From the NCBI RefSeq assembly GCF_052857255.1, contig NC_135504.1:140580121-140644120 (forward strand): a stretch of 64,000 bases of DNA. Reading direction: 5' to 3'. The stretch is from Amblyomma americanum (taxonomy: Eukaryota; Arthropoda; Arachnida; Ixodida; Ixodidae). Below, one piece after another: positions 25,273 to 36,420 of the stretch (its first letter is position 1; every line of letters begins with the position of its first letter). The notes under the pieces are model-generated. The model made no database searches, had not been told where the DNA came from, and saw only the letters and a program-made list of their open reading frames with translations. A program made the position numbers and the translations under genes.

Positions 25273-25948
25273 CTGGAGATATATCGCGTTGGAGAAACTC
25301 CGCGTTGAAGAAACTCCGCGTTGGTGAAAGTCTGCGTTGGAGAAAAGTCCGCGTTGGAGAAAAGTCCGCGTTGGAGAAACTCCGCGCTGGAGAAACTCCG
25401 TGCTGCATAAAATCTGCGCTGGAGAAACTCCGGGCTGGAGAAACTCCGCGCTGGAGAAACTCCGTGCTGGACAAACTCCGCGCTGGAGAAACTCCGTGTT
25501 TGAGAAACTCCGTGCTGGAGAAACTTCGCGCTGGAGAAACTCCGCGACGGAGAAACTCAGCGCTGGAGTAACTCCACGCTGGAGAAACTCGGTGTTGGAG
25601 AAACTCCGCGCTGGAGATATTTCGCGTTGGAGAAACTCCGCGTTGAAGAAACTCCGCGTTGGTGAAAGTCTGCGTTGGAGAAAAGTCCGCGTTGGAGAAA
25701 AGTCCGCTTTGGAGAAACGTCAGCGCTGGAGAATCCACGCTGGAAAAACTCCGCGCTGGAGAAGCTCCGCGCTGGAGAAACTCCGCGCTGGAGAAACTCC
25801 GAGTTGGAGAAACTCTGCACTGGAGAAGCTCTGCGTTTGAGAAACTCCGCACTGGAGAAACTCCGTGTTTGAGAAACTCCGTGATGGAAAAACTCCGCGC
25901 TGGAGAAACTCCGAGTTGGAGAAACTCCGCACTGGAGAAGCTCCGCGT
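25273..25948 (+). repeat. 338-bp internal duplication
   Basis: CTGGAGATAT at 25273 recurs at 25611, 338 bp later, followed by the same TTGAAGAAACTCC and GTTGGTGAAAGTCTGCG units. The neighbouring 5,232-bp partner has only one such motif here (30521). Similar paired GGAGATATTTCGCG motifs about 350-360 bp apart occur near 36.55, 40.5, 41.27, 45.24 and 53.1 kb, so this doubling is common in the right half of the window. Confidence 0.7.
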
Positions 25949-26253
25949 TTGAGAAACTCCGCACTGGAGAAACTCCGCGTTTGAGAAACTCCGCGCTGGA
26001 GAAACTCCGGGCTGGAGAAACTCCGCAATGGAGACAATCCGCGCTGGAGAAACTCCGCGCTGAAGAAACTCCGTGTAGGAGAAACTCCGTGTGGGAGAAA
26101 CTTCGCGTTGGAGGAACGGCGCGTTGGAGAAACTCCGCGCTTGAAACACACCGCGCTGGAAAAACTCCGCGATGGAGAAAGTCCGCGTTGGAGAAGGTCC
26201 GCGTTGGAGAAAGTCCGCGTTGGAGAAACTCCGCGTTGAAGATAGTCCGCGTT

Positions 26254-26300
26254 TTTCACCTTGAAGTTATGAACCAACAAGCCCAAGCATATACCGTTCT
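26254..26300 (+). other. 47-bp non-repeat insert, copy 6
   Basis: AACCAACAAG form with a private ATACCGTTCT end (C to G), shared only with copy 7. The change also creates the only CpG seen in any copy. Confidence 0.93.
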
Positions 26301-27048
26301 GAGAAAATCCGCGCTGGAGAAACTCCGCGTTGGATAAACTCCGCGCTGGAGAAACTCCGCGACGGACAAACTCCGCGATGAAGAAACTCCGCGTTGGTGA
26401 TGATAGTCCGCGTTGGAGAAAAGTCCGCGTTGGAGAAAAGTCCGCGCTGGAGAAACTCTATGCTGGAGAAACTCCGCACTGGAGCAACTCCGCGTTGGAG
26501 AAACTCCGCGCTGGAGAAACTCCGCGCTGGAGAAACTCCACGATGGTGAAACTCCGTGTTTGAGAAACTCCGCGATGGAGAAACTCCGCGCTGAAGAAAC
26601 TCCGCGACGGAGAAACTCAGCGCTGGAGTAACTCCACGCTGGAGAAACTCCGTGTTGGAGAAACTCGGTGTTGGAGAAACTCCGCGCTTGAAAAACTCCG
26701 CGCTGGAGAAACTCCGCGCTGGAAAAACTCCGCGATGGAGAAACTCCGCGTTGGTGAAAGTCCGCGTTGGTGAAAAGTCCGCGTTGGAGAAAAGTCCGTT
26801 TTGGAGAAAAGTCAGCGCTGGAGAAACTCCACGCTGGAAAACCTCCGCGCTGGAAAACTCCGCGCTGGAGAAACTCTGCGTTGGAGAAAGTCCCCGTCGG
26901 AGAAGGTCCGCGTTGCAGAAAGTCCGCGTTGGAGAAACTCCGTGTTGTAGAAACTCCGCCTTGGAGAAACTTCGCGTTGAAGAAACGGCGCGTTGAAGAT
27001 AATCCGCGTTGGAGAAACTCCGCGCTTGAAACACACCGCGCTGGAAAA

Positions 27049-27814
27049 ACTCCGCGTTGGAGAAAATCCGCGTTGGAGAAGGTCCGCGTTGGAGAAAGTC
27101 CGCGTTGGAGAAAGTCCGCGTTGGAGAAACTCCGCGTTGAAGAAAGTCCGCGTTGGAGAAAGTCCGCGCTGGAGAAACTCCGCGTTGTATAAACTCCGCG
27201 CTGGAGAAACTCCGCGATGGAGAAACTCCGCGACGGACAGACTCCGCGATGAAGAAACTCCGTGTTGGAGAAAAGTCCGCTCTGGAGAAACTCTACGCTG
27301 GAGAAACTCCGCACTGGAGAAACTCCGCGCTGGAGAAACTCCGTGCTGCATAAAATCTGCGCTGGAGAAACTCCGGGCTGGAGAAACTCCGCGCTGTAGA
27401 AACTCCGTGCTGGACAAACTCCGCGCGGAGAAACTCCGCGTTGGAGAAAGTCCGCGTTGGAGAAGGTCCGCGTTGGAGAAAGTCCGCGTTGGAGAAAATC
27501 CGCGTTGGAGAAACTCCGCGTTGAAGAAAGTCCGCGTTGGAGAAAGTCCGCGCTGGAGAAACTCCGGGTTGTATAAACTCCGCGCTGGAGAAACTCCGCG
27601 ATGGAGAAACTCCGCGACGGACAAACTCCGCGATGGAGAAACTCCGTGTTGGAGAAAAGTCCGCTCTGGAGAAACTCTACGCTGGAGAAACTCCGCACTG
27701 GAGAAACTCCGCGCTGGAGAAACTCCGTGCTGCATAAAATCTGCGCTGGAGAAACTCCGGGCTGGAGAAACTCCGCGCTGTAGAAACTCCGTGCTGGACA
27801 AACTCCGCGCGGAG
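27049..27814 (+). repeat. 384-bp tandem duplication
   Basis: Two consecutive copies with an exact 384-bp offset (24 units) meet near 27431. Both end with the palindrome CTCCGCGCGGAG (27419-27430 and 27803-27814). At the junction the palindrome is followed by AAACTCCGCGTTGGAG instead of the usual AAACTCCGTGTTGG. Confidence 0.8.
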
Positions 27815-30800
27815 AAACTCCGTGTTGGAGGAACTCCGCGCTGGAGAAACTCCGTGCTGCATAAAATCTGCGCTGGAGAAACTCCGGGCTGGAGAAACTC
27901 CGCTCTGGAGAAACTCCGTGCTGGACAAACTCCGCGCTGGAGAAACTCCGTGTTGGAGAAACTCCGCGCTGGAGAAACTTCGCGTTGGAGAAACTGCGCG
28001 TTGGAGAAACTGCGCGTTGGAGAAACTCCACGTTGGAGAAAGTCCGCGTTGGAGAAAGTCCGCGTTGGAGAAACTCCGCGCTGGAGAAACTCCGCGTTTG
28101 AGAAACTGGGAAACTGGAGAAACTCCGCGATGGAGACACTCCGCGCTGGAGAAACTCCGCGCTGGAGAAACTCCGTATTGGAGAAGCTCCGTGTTGGGGA
28201 AACTTCGCGTTGGAGAAACGGCGCGTTGGAGAAGGTGCGCTTTGGAGAAAGCCCGCGTTGAAGAAACGGCGCGTTGAAGATACTCCGCGTTGGAGAAACT
28301 CCGCGCTTGAAACACACCGCGCTGGAGAAACTCCGCGTTGGAGAAAGTCCGCGTTGGAGAAGGTCCGCGTTGGAGAAAGTCCGCATTGGAGAAAGCCCGC
28401 GTTGGAGAAACTCTGCGTTGAAGAAAGTCCGCGTTGGAGAATGTCCGCGCTTGAGAAACTCCGCGTTGTATAAACTCCGCGCTGGAGAAACTCCGCGATG
28501 GAGAAACTCCGCGACGGACAAACTCCGCGATGGAGAAACTCCACGTTGGAGAAAAGTCCGCTCTGGAGAAACTCTACGCTCGAGAAACTCCGCACTGGAG
28601 AAACTCCTAGCTGGAGAAACTCCGTGCTGCATAAAATCTGCGCTGGAGAAACTCCGGGCTGGAGAAAGCCCACGTTGGAGAAGGTCCGCGTTGGAGAAAG
28701 TCCGCGTTGGAGAAAGTCCGCGTTGAAGAAAGTCCGCGTTAGAGAAAGTCCGCGCTGGAGAAAATCTGCGTTGGATAAACTCCGCGCTGGAGAAACTCCG
28801 CGATGGAGAAACTCCGCGACGGACAAACTCCGCGATGGAGAAACCCCGCTTTGGTCAAAAGTCCGCGTTGGAGAAAAGTCCGCGTTGGAGAAAAGTCCGC
28901 GTTGGAGAAAAGTCAGCGCTGGAGAAACTCCACGCTGGAAAAACTCCGCGCTGGAGAAGCTCTGCGCTGGAGAAACTCCGCGCTGGAAAATCTCCGCGAT
29001 GGAGAAACTCCGCGTTGGTGAAAGTCCGCGTTGGAGAAAAGTCCGCGTTGGAGAAAAGTCCGCTTTGGAGAAAAGTCAGCGCTGGAGAACCTCCACGCTG
29101 GAAAAACTCCGCGCTGGAGAAGCTCCGCGATGGAGAAACTCCGCGCTGGAGAAGCTCTGCGCTGGAGAAACTCCGAGTTGGAGAAACTGCACTGGAGAAG
29201 CTCAGCGTTTGAGAAACTCCGCACTGGAGAAAGTCCGCGTTAGAGAAACTCCGCGATGGAGCAACTCCGCGCTGGAGAAACTCCGACTTGGAGAAACTCC
29301 GCACTGGAGAAGCTGCGCGTTTGAGAAACTCCGCACTGGAGAAACTCCGCGTTTGAGAAACTCCGCGCTGGAGAAATTCCGGGCTGGAGAAACTCCGTGC
29401 TGGAGAAACTCCGCGCTGGACAAACTCCGCGCTGGAGAAACTCCGTGTTGGATAAACTCCGTGTTGGAGAAACTCCACGCTGGAGAAACTTCGCGTTGGA
29501 GAAACTGAGCTTTGGAGAAACTCCGCGTTGGAAAAAGTCCGCGATGGAGAAACTCCGCGCTGGAGAAACTCCGCGTTTGAGAAACTCCGAACTGGAGAAA
29601 CTCCGCGATGGAGACACTCCGCGCTGGAGAAACTCCGCCTTGGAGAAACTTCGCTTTGAAGAAACGGCGCGTTGGAGAAACTCCGCGATAGAGAAACTCC
29701 GCGCTTGAAACATACCGCGCTGGAGAAATTCTGCGTTGGAGAAAGACCGCGTTGGAGAAGGTCCGCGTTGGAGAAAGTCCGCGTTGGAGAAACTCCGCGT
29801 TGAAGAAAGTCCGCGTTGGAGAAAGTCCGCGCTGGAGAAACTCCGCGTTTGAGAAACTCCGAACTGGAGAAACTCCGCGATGGAGAAACTCCGTGTTGTA
29901 GAAACTCCGCCTTGGAGAAACTTCGCGTTGAAGAAACGGCGCGTTGGAGATACTCCGCGTTGGAGAAACTCCGCGCTTGAAACACACCACGCTGGAGAAA
30001 CTCCGCGTTGGAGAAAGTCCGCGTTGGAGAAGGTCCGCGTTGGAGAAAGTCCGCGTTGGAGAAACTCCGCGTTGAAGAAAGTCCGTGTTGGAGAAAGTCC
30101 GCGCTGGAGAAACTCCGCGTTGTATAAACTCCGCGCTGTAGAAACTCCGCGATGGAGAAACTCCGCGACGGACAAACTCCGCGATGGAGAAATTCTGCGT
30201 TGGAGAAATGTCCGCTCTTGAGAAACTCTACGCTGGAGAAACTCCGCACTGGAGCAACTCCGCGTTGGAGAAACTCCGCGCTGGAGAAACTCCGTGCTGC
30301 ATAAAATCTGCGCTGGAGAAACTCCGGGCTGGAGAAACTCCGCGCTGGAGCAACTCCGTGCTGGACAAACTCCGCGCTGGAGAAACTCCGTGTTGGAGAA
30401 ACTCCGTGCTGGAGAAGCTTCGCGTTGGAGAAATTGCGCGTTGGAGAAACTGCGCGTTGGAGAAACTCCGCGTTGGAGAAAGTCCGTGTTGGAGAAACTC
30501 GGTGTTGGAGAAACTCCGCGCTGGAGATATATCGCGTTGGAGAAACTCCGCGTTGAAGAAACTCCGCGTTGGTGAAAGTCTGCGTTGGAGAAAAGTCCGC
30601 GTTGGAGAAAAGTCCGCTTTGGAGAAAAGTCAGCGCTGGAGAATCCACGCTGGAAAAACTCCGCGCTGGAGAAGCTCCGCGCTGGAGAAACTCCGCGCTG
30701 GAGAAACTCCGAGTTGGAGAAACTCTGCACTGGAGAAGCTCTGCGTTTGAGAAACTCCGCACTGGAGAAACTCCGTGTTTGAGAAACTCCGTGATGGAAA

Positions 30801-31627
30801 AACTCCGCGCTGGAGAAACTCCGAGTTGGAGAAACTCCGCACTGGAGAAGCTCCGCGTTTGAGAAGCTCCGCACTGGAGAAACTCCGCGTTTGAGAAACT
30901 CCGCGCTGGAGAAACTCCGGGCTGGAGAAACTCCGCAATGGAGACAATCCGCGCTGGAGAAACTCCGCGCTGAAGAAACTCCGTGTAGGAGAAACTCCGT
31001 GTGGGAGAAACTTCGCGTTGGAGGAACGGCGCGTTGGAGAAACTCCGCGCTTGAAACACACCGCGCTGGAAAAACTCCGCGATGGAGAAAGTCCGCGTTG
31101 GAGAAGGTCCGCGTTGGAGAAAGTCCGCGTTGGAGAAACTCCGCGTTGAAGATAGTCCGCGTTTTTCACCTTGAAGTTATGAACCAACAAGCCCAAGCAT
31201 ATACCGTTCTGAGAAAATGCGCGCTGGAGAAACTCCGCGTTGGATAAACTCCGCGCTGGAGAAACTCCGCGACGGACAAACTCCGCGATGAAGAAACTCC
31301 GCGTTGGTGATGATAGTCCGCGTTGGAGAAAAGTCCGCGTTGGAGAAAAGTCCGCGCTGGAGAAACTCTACGCTGGAGAAACTCCGCACTGGAGCAACTC
31401 CGCGTTGGAGAAACTCCGCGCTGGAGAAACTCCGCGCTGGAGAAACTCCACGATGGTGAAACTCCGTGTTTGAGAAACTCCGCGATGGAGAAACTCCGCG
31501 CTGAAGAAACTCCGCGACGGAGAAACTCAGCGCTGGAGTAACTCCACGCTGGAGAAACTCCGTGTTCTAGAAACTCGGTGTTGGAGAAACTCCGCGCTTG
31601 AAAAACTCCGCGCTGGAGAAACTCCGC
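27553..31627 (+). repeat. 5,232-bp higher-order repeat, second copy
   Basis: Follows the partner from 22321 through GCTTGAAACATACCG near 29710, then at offset 4,910 past the insert at 31164-31210. The insert shares the private ATACCG variant with the partner copy at 26254, which supports recent common descent. The match ends near 31627, where a 338-bp jump relative to the partner occurs. Confidence 0.83.
31164..31210 (+). other. 47-bp non-repeat insert, copy 7
   Basis: ATACCGTTCT form as in copy 6. The following unit is GAGAAAATGCGCG, where all other copies have GAGAAAATCCGCG. It is the last insert before about 15 kb of insert-free array. Confidence 0.93.
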
Positions 31628-33070
31628 GTTGGAGAAAATCCGCGTTGGAGAAGGTCCGCGTTGGAGAAAGTCCGCGTTGGAGAAAGTCCGCGTTGGAGAA
31701 ACTCCGCGTTGAAGAAAGTCCGCGTTGGAGAAAGTCCGCGCTGGAGAAACTCCGCGACGGACAGACTCCGCGATGGAGAAACTCCGTGTTGGAGAAAAGT
31801 CCGCTCTGGAGAAACTCTACGCTGGAGAAACTCCGCACTGGAGAAACTCCGCGCTGGAGAAACTCCGTGCTGCATAAAATCTGCGCTGGAGAAACTCCGG
31901 GCTGGAGAAACTCCGCGCTGTAGAAACTCCGTGCTGGACAAACTCCGCGCGGAGAAACTCCGTGTTGGAGGAACTCTGCGCTGGAGAAACTCCGTGCTGC
32001 ATAAAATCTGCGCTGGAGAAACTCCGGGCTGGAGAAACTCCGCGCTGGAGAAACTCCGTGCTGGACAAACTCCGCGCTGGAGAAACTCCGTGCTGGAGAA
32101 ACTCCGCGCTGGAGAAACTTCGCGTTGGAGAAACTGCGCGTTGGAGAAACTGCGCGTTGGAGAAACTCCGCGTTGGAGAAAGTCCGCGTTGGAGAAAGTC
32201 CGAGTTGGAGAAACTCCGCGCTGGAGAAACTCCGCGTTTGAGAAACTGCGAACTGGAGAAACTCCGCGATGGAGACACTCCGCGCTGGAGAAACTCCGCG
32301 CTGGAGAAACTCCGTGTTGGAGAAGCTCCGTGTTGGGGAAACTTCGCGTTGGAGAAGGTGCGCTTTGGAGAAAGCCCGCGTTGAAGAAACGGCGCGTTGA
32401 AGATACTCCGCGTTGGAGAAACTCCGCGCTTGAAACACACCGCGCTGGAGAAACTCCGCGTTGGAGAAAGTCCGCGTTGGAGAAGGTCCGCGTTGGAGAA
32501 AGTCCGCATTGGAGAAAGTCCGCGTTGGAGAAACTCTGCGTTGAAGAAAGTCCGCTTTGGAGAAAGTCCGCGCTGGAGAAACTCCGCGTTGTATAAACTC
32601 CGCGCTGGAGAAACTCCGCGATGGAGAAACTCCGCGACGGACAAACTCCGCGATGGAGAAACTCCGCGTTGGAGAAAAGTCCGCTCTGGAGAAACTCTAC
32701 GCTGGAGAAACTCCGCACTGGAGAATCTCCGCGCTGGAGAAACTCCGTGCTGCATAAAATCTGCGCTGGAGAAACTCCGGGCTGGAGAAAGCCCGCGTTG
32801 GAGAAGGTCCGCGTTGAAGAAAGTCCGCGTTAGAGAAAGTCCGCGCTGGAGAAACTCTGCGTTGGATAAACTCCGCGCTGGAGAAACTCCGCGATGGAGA
32901 AACTCCGCGACGGACAAACTGCGCGATGGAGAAACTCCGCTTTGGTCAAAAGTCCGCGTTGCAGAAAAGTCCGCGTTGGAGAAAAGTCAGCGCTGGAGAA
33001 ACTCCACGCTGGAAAAACTCCGCGCTGGAGAAACTCCGCGCTGGAGAAGCTCTGCGCTGGAGAAACTCCG
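31628..33070 (+). repeat. Mosaic higher-order block without insert
   Basis: Related to 27.05-28.7 kb but with several losses of whole units, for example three units (48 bp) missing near 31757, where CTGGAGAAACTCCGCG runs straight into ACGGACAGACTCC. It is related to 33.75-34.9 kb at offsets of 2,038 and then 2,054 bp. A shortened TTTGGTCAAAAG segment lies near 32941. The breakpoint near 33070 joins it to the GATGGTGAAACTCC landmark. Confidence 0.65.
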
Positions 33071-36000
33071 CGCTGGAGAAACTCCGCGCTGGAGAAACTC
33101 CACGATGGTGAAACTCCGTGTTTGAGAAACTCCGCGATGGAGAAACTCCGCGCTGAAGAAACTCCGCGACGGAGAAACTCAGCGCTGGAGTAACTCCACG
33201 CTGGAGAAACTCCGTGTTGGAGAAACTCGGTGTTGGAGAAACTCCGCGCTTGAAAAACTCCGCGCTGGAGAAACTCCGCGCTGGAAAAACTCCGCGATGG
33301 AGAAACTCCGCGTTGGTGAAAGTCCGCGTTGGTGAAAAGTCCGCGTTGGAGAAAAGTCCGTTTTGGAGAAAAGTCAGCGCTGGAGAAACTCCACGCTGGA
33401 AAACCTCCGCGCTGGAAAACTCCGCGCTGGAGAAACTCTGCGTTGGAGAAAGTCCCCGTCGGAGAAGGTCCGCGTTGCAGAAAGTCCGCGTTGGAGAAAC
33501 TCCGTGTTGTAGAAACTCCGCCTTGGAGAAACTTCGCGTTGAAGAAACGGCGCGTTGAAGATACTCCGCGTTGGAGAAACTCCGCGCTTGAAACACACCG
33601 CGCTGGAAAAACTCCGCGTTGGAGAAAATCTGCGTTGGAGAAGGTCCGCGTTGGAGAAAGTCCGCGTTGGAGAAAGTCCGCGTTGGAGAAACTCCGCGTT
33701 GAAGAAAGTCCGCGTTGGAGAAAGTCCGCGCTGGAGAAACTCCGCGTTGTATAAACTCCGCGCTGGAGAAACTCCGCGATGGAGAAACTCCGCGACGGAC
33801 AAACTCCGCGATGGAGAAACTTCGTGTTGGAGAAAAGTCCGCTCTGGAGAAACTCTACGCTGGAGAAACTCCGCACTGGAGAAACTCCGCGCTGGAGAAA
33901 CTCCGTGCTGCATAAAATCTGCGCTGGAGAAACTCCGGGCTGGAGAAACTCCGCGCTGTAGAAACTCCGTGCTGGACAAACTCCGCGCGGAGAAACTCCG
34001 TGTTGGAGGAACTCCGCGCTGGAGAAACTCCGTGCTGCATAAAATCTGCGCTGGAGAAACTCCGGGCTGGAGAAACTCCGCGCTGGAGAAACTCCGTGCT
34101 GGACAAACTCCGCGCTGGAGAAACTCCGTGCTGGAGAAACTCCGCGCTGGAGAAACTTCGCGTTGGAGAAACTGCGCGTTGGAGAAACTGCGCGTTGGAG
34201 AAACTCCGCGTTGGAGAAAGTCCGCGTTGGAGAAAGTCCGTGTTGGAGAAACTCCGCGCTGGAGAAACTCCGCGTTTGAGAAACTGCGAACTGGAGAAAC
34301 TCCGCGATGGAGACACTCCGCGCTGGAGAAACTCCGCGCTGGAGAAACTCCGTGTTGGAGAAGCTCCGTGTTGGGGAAACTTCGCGTTGGAGAAACGGCG
34401 CGTTGGAGAAGGTGCGCTTTGGAGAAAGCCCGCGTTGAAGAAACGGCGCGTTGAAGATACTCCGCGTTGGAGAAACTCCGCGCTTGAAACACACCGCGCT
34501 GGACAAACTCCGCTTTGGAGAAAGTCCGCGTTGGAGAAGGTCCGCGTTGGAGAAAGTCCGCATTGGAGAAAGTCCGCGTTGGAGAAACTCTGCGTTGAAG
34601 AAAGTCCGCGTTGGAGAAAGTCCGCGCTGGAGAAACTCCGCGCTGTATAAACTCCGCGCTGGAGAAACTCCGCGATGGAGAAACTCCGCGGCGGACAAAC
34701 TCCGCGATGGAGAAAAGTCCGCTCTGGAGAAACTCTACGCTGGAGAAACTCCGCACTGGAGAAACTCCGCGCTGGAGAAACTCCGTGCTGCATAAAATCT
34801 GCGCTGGAGAAACTCCGGGCTGGAGAAAGCCCGCGTTGGAGAAGGTCCGCGTTGGAGAAAGTCCGCGTTGAAGAAAGTCCGCGTTAGAGAAAGTCCGCGC
34901 TGGAGAAACTCTGCGTTGGATAAACTCCGCGCTGGAGAAACTCCGCGATGGAGAAACTCCGCGACGGACAAACTCCGCGATGGAGAAACTCCGCTTTGGT
35001 CAAAAGTCCGCGTTGGAGAAAAGTCCGCGTTGGAGAAAAGTCCGCGTTGGAGAAAAGTCAGCGCTGGAGAAACTCCACGCTGGAAAAACTCCGCGCTGGA
35101 GAAACTCCGCGCTGGAGAAGCTCTGCGCTGGAGAAACTCCGCGCTGGAAAATCTCCGCGATGGAGAAACTCCGCGTTGGTGAAAGTCCGCGTTGGAGAAA
35201 AGTCCGCGTTGGAGAAAAGTCCGCTTTGGAGAAAAGTCAGCGCTGGAGAAACTCCACGCTGGAAAAACTCCGCGCTGGAGAAGCTCCGCGCTGGAGAAAC
35301 TCCGCGCTGGAGAAGCTCTGCGCTGGAGAAACTCCGAGTTGGAGAAACTGCACTGGAGAAGCTCAGCGTTTGAGAAACTCCGCACTGGAGAAAGTCCGTG
35401 TTAGAGAAACTCCGCGATGGAGCAACTCCGCGCTGGAGAAACTCCGAGTTGGAGAAACTCCGCACTGGAGAAGCTGCGCGTTTGAGAAACTCCGCACTGG
35501 AGAAACTCCGCGTTTGAGAAACTCCGCGCTGGAGAAATTCCGGGCTGGAGAAACTCCGTGCTGGAGAAACTCCGCGCTGGACAAACTCCGCGCTGGAGCA
35601 ACTCCGTGTTGGAGAAACTCCGTGTTGGAGAAACTCCACGCTGGAGAAACTTCGCGTTGGAGAAACTGAGCTTTGGAGAAACTCCGCGTTAGAAAAAGTC
35701 CGCGATGGAGAAACTCCGCGCTGGAGAAACTCCGCGTTTGAGAAACTCCGAACTGGAGAAACTCCGCGATGGAGACACTCCGCGCTGGAGAAACTCCGCC
35801 TTGGAGAAACTTCGCTTTGAAGAAACGGCGCGTTGGGGAAACTCCGCGTTAGAGAAACTCCGCGCTTGAAACACAACGCGCTTGAGAAATTCTGCGTTGG
35901 AGAAAGTCCGCGTTGGAGAAACTCCGTGTTGTAGAAACTCCGCTTTGGAGAAACTTCGCGTTGAAGAAACGGCGCGTTGGAGATACTCCGCGTTGGAGAA

Positions 36001-36420
36001 ACTCCGCGCTTGAAACACACCACGCTGGAGAAACTCCGCGTTGGAGAAAGTCCGCGTTGGAGAAGGTCCGCGTTGGAGAATGTCCGCGTTGGAGAAACTC
36101 CGCGTTGAAGAAAGTCCGCGTTGGAGAAAGTCCGCGCCGGAGAAACTCCGCGTTGTATAAACTCCGCGCTGTAGAAACTCCGCGATGGAGAAACTCCGCG
36201 ACGGACAAACTCCGCGATGGAGAAATTCCGCGTTGGAGAAATGTCCGCTCTGGAGAAACTCTACGCTGGAGAAACTCCGCACTGGAGCAACTCCGCGTTG
36301 GAGAAACTCCGCGCTGGAGAAACTCCGTGCTGCATAAAATCTGCGCTGGAGAAACTCCGGGCTGGAGAAACTCCGCGCTGGAGAAACTCCGTGTTGGACA
36401 AACTCCGCGCTGGAGAAACT
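33071..36420 (+). repeat. Higher-order block, about 4-kb-offset relative of 37.1-40.4 kb
   Basis: The first part matches 26.5-27.4 kb at offset 6,562, including the three consecutive short GGAAAAC units and GTCCCCGTCGG near 33457. The block also matches 37.13-38.15 kb at offset 4,061 and about 34.95-36.25 kb against 38.98-40.2 kb at offset 4,029. No 47-bp insert is present. The TTTGGTCAAAAG landmark is at about 34995. Confidence 0.72.

Larger units (their letters stand above)
22321..27552 (+). repeat. 5,232-bp higher-order repeat, first copy
   Basis: Matches 27553 onward at offset 5,232, from the CTGGAGAAACTCCGGGTTG string. The private variant GAAACCCCGCTTTGG is shared (near 23594 and 28843). 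The offset rises to 5,248 where the second copy has one more ACTGCGCG unit, and falls to 4,910 after 25610 because this copy carries an extra 338 bp. The insert lies at 26254-26300. The first 1.1 kb derives from a block like 16161-17270 (offsets 6,159 and 6,175). Confidence 0.83.

Noticed and set aside
26993..28261. 422-codon open frame on the plus strand with EKLRAGETPRWRNSAL repeats
   Set aside because: It is the plus-strand counterpart of the same effect; the overlapping frames on both strands are also open.
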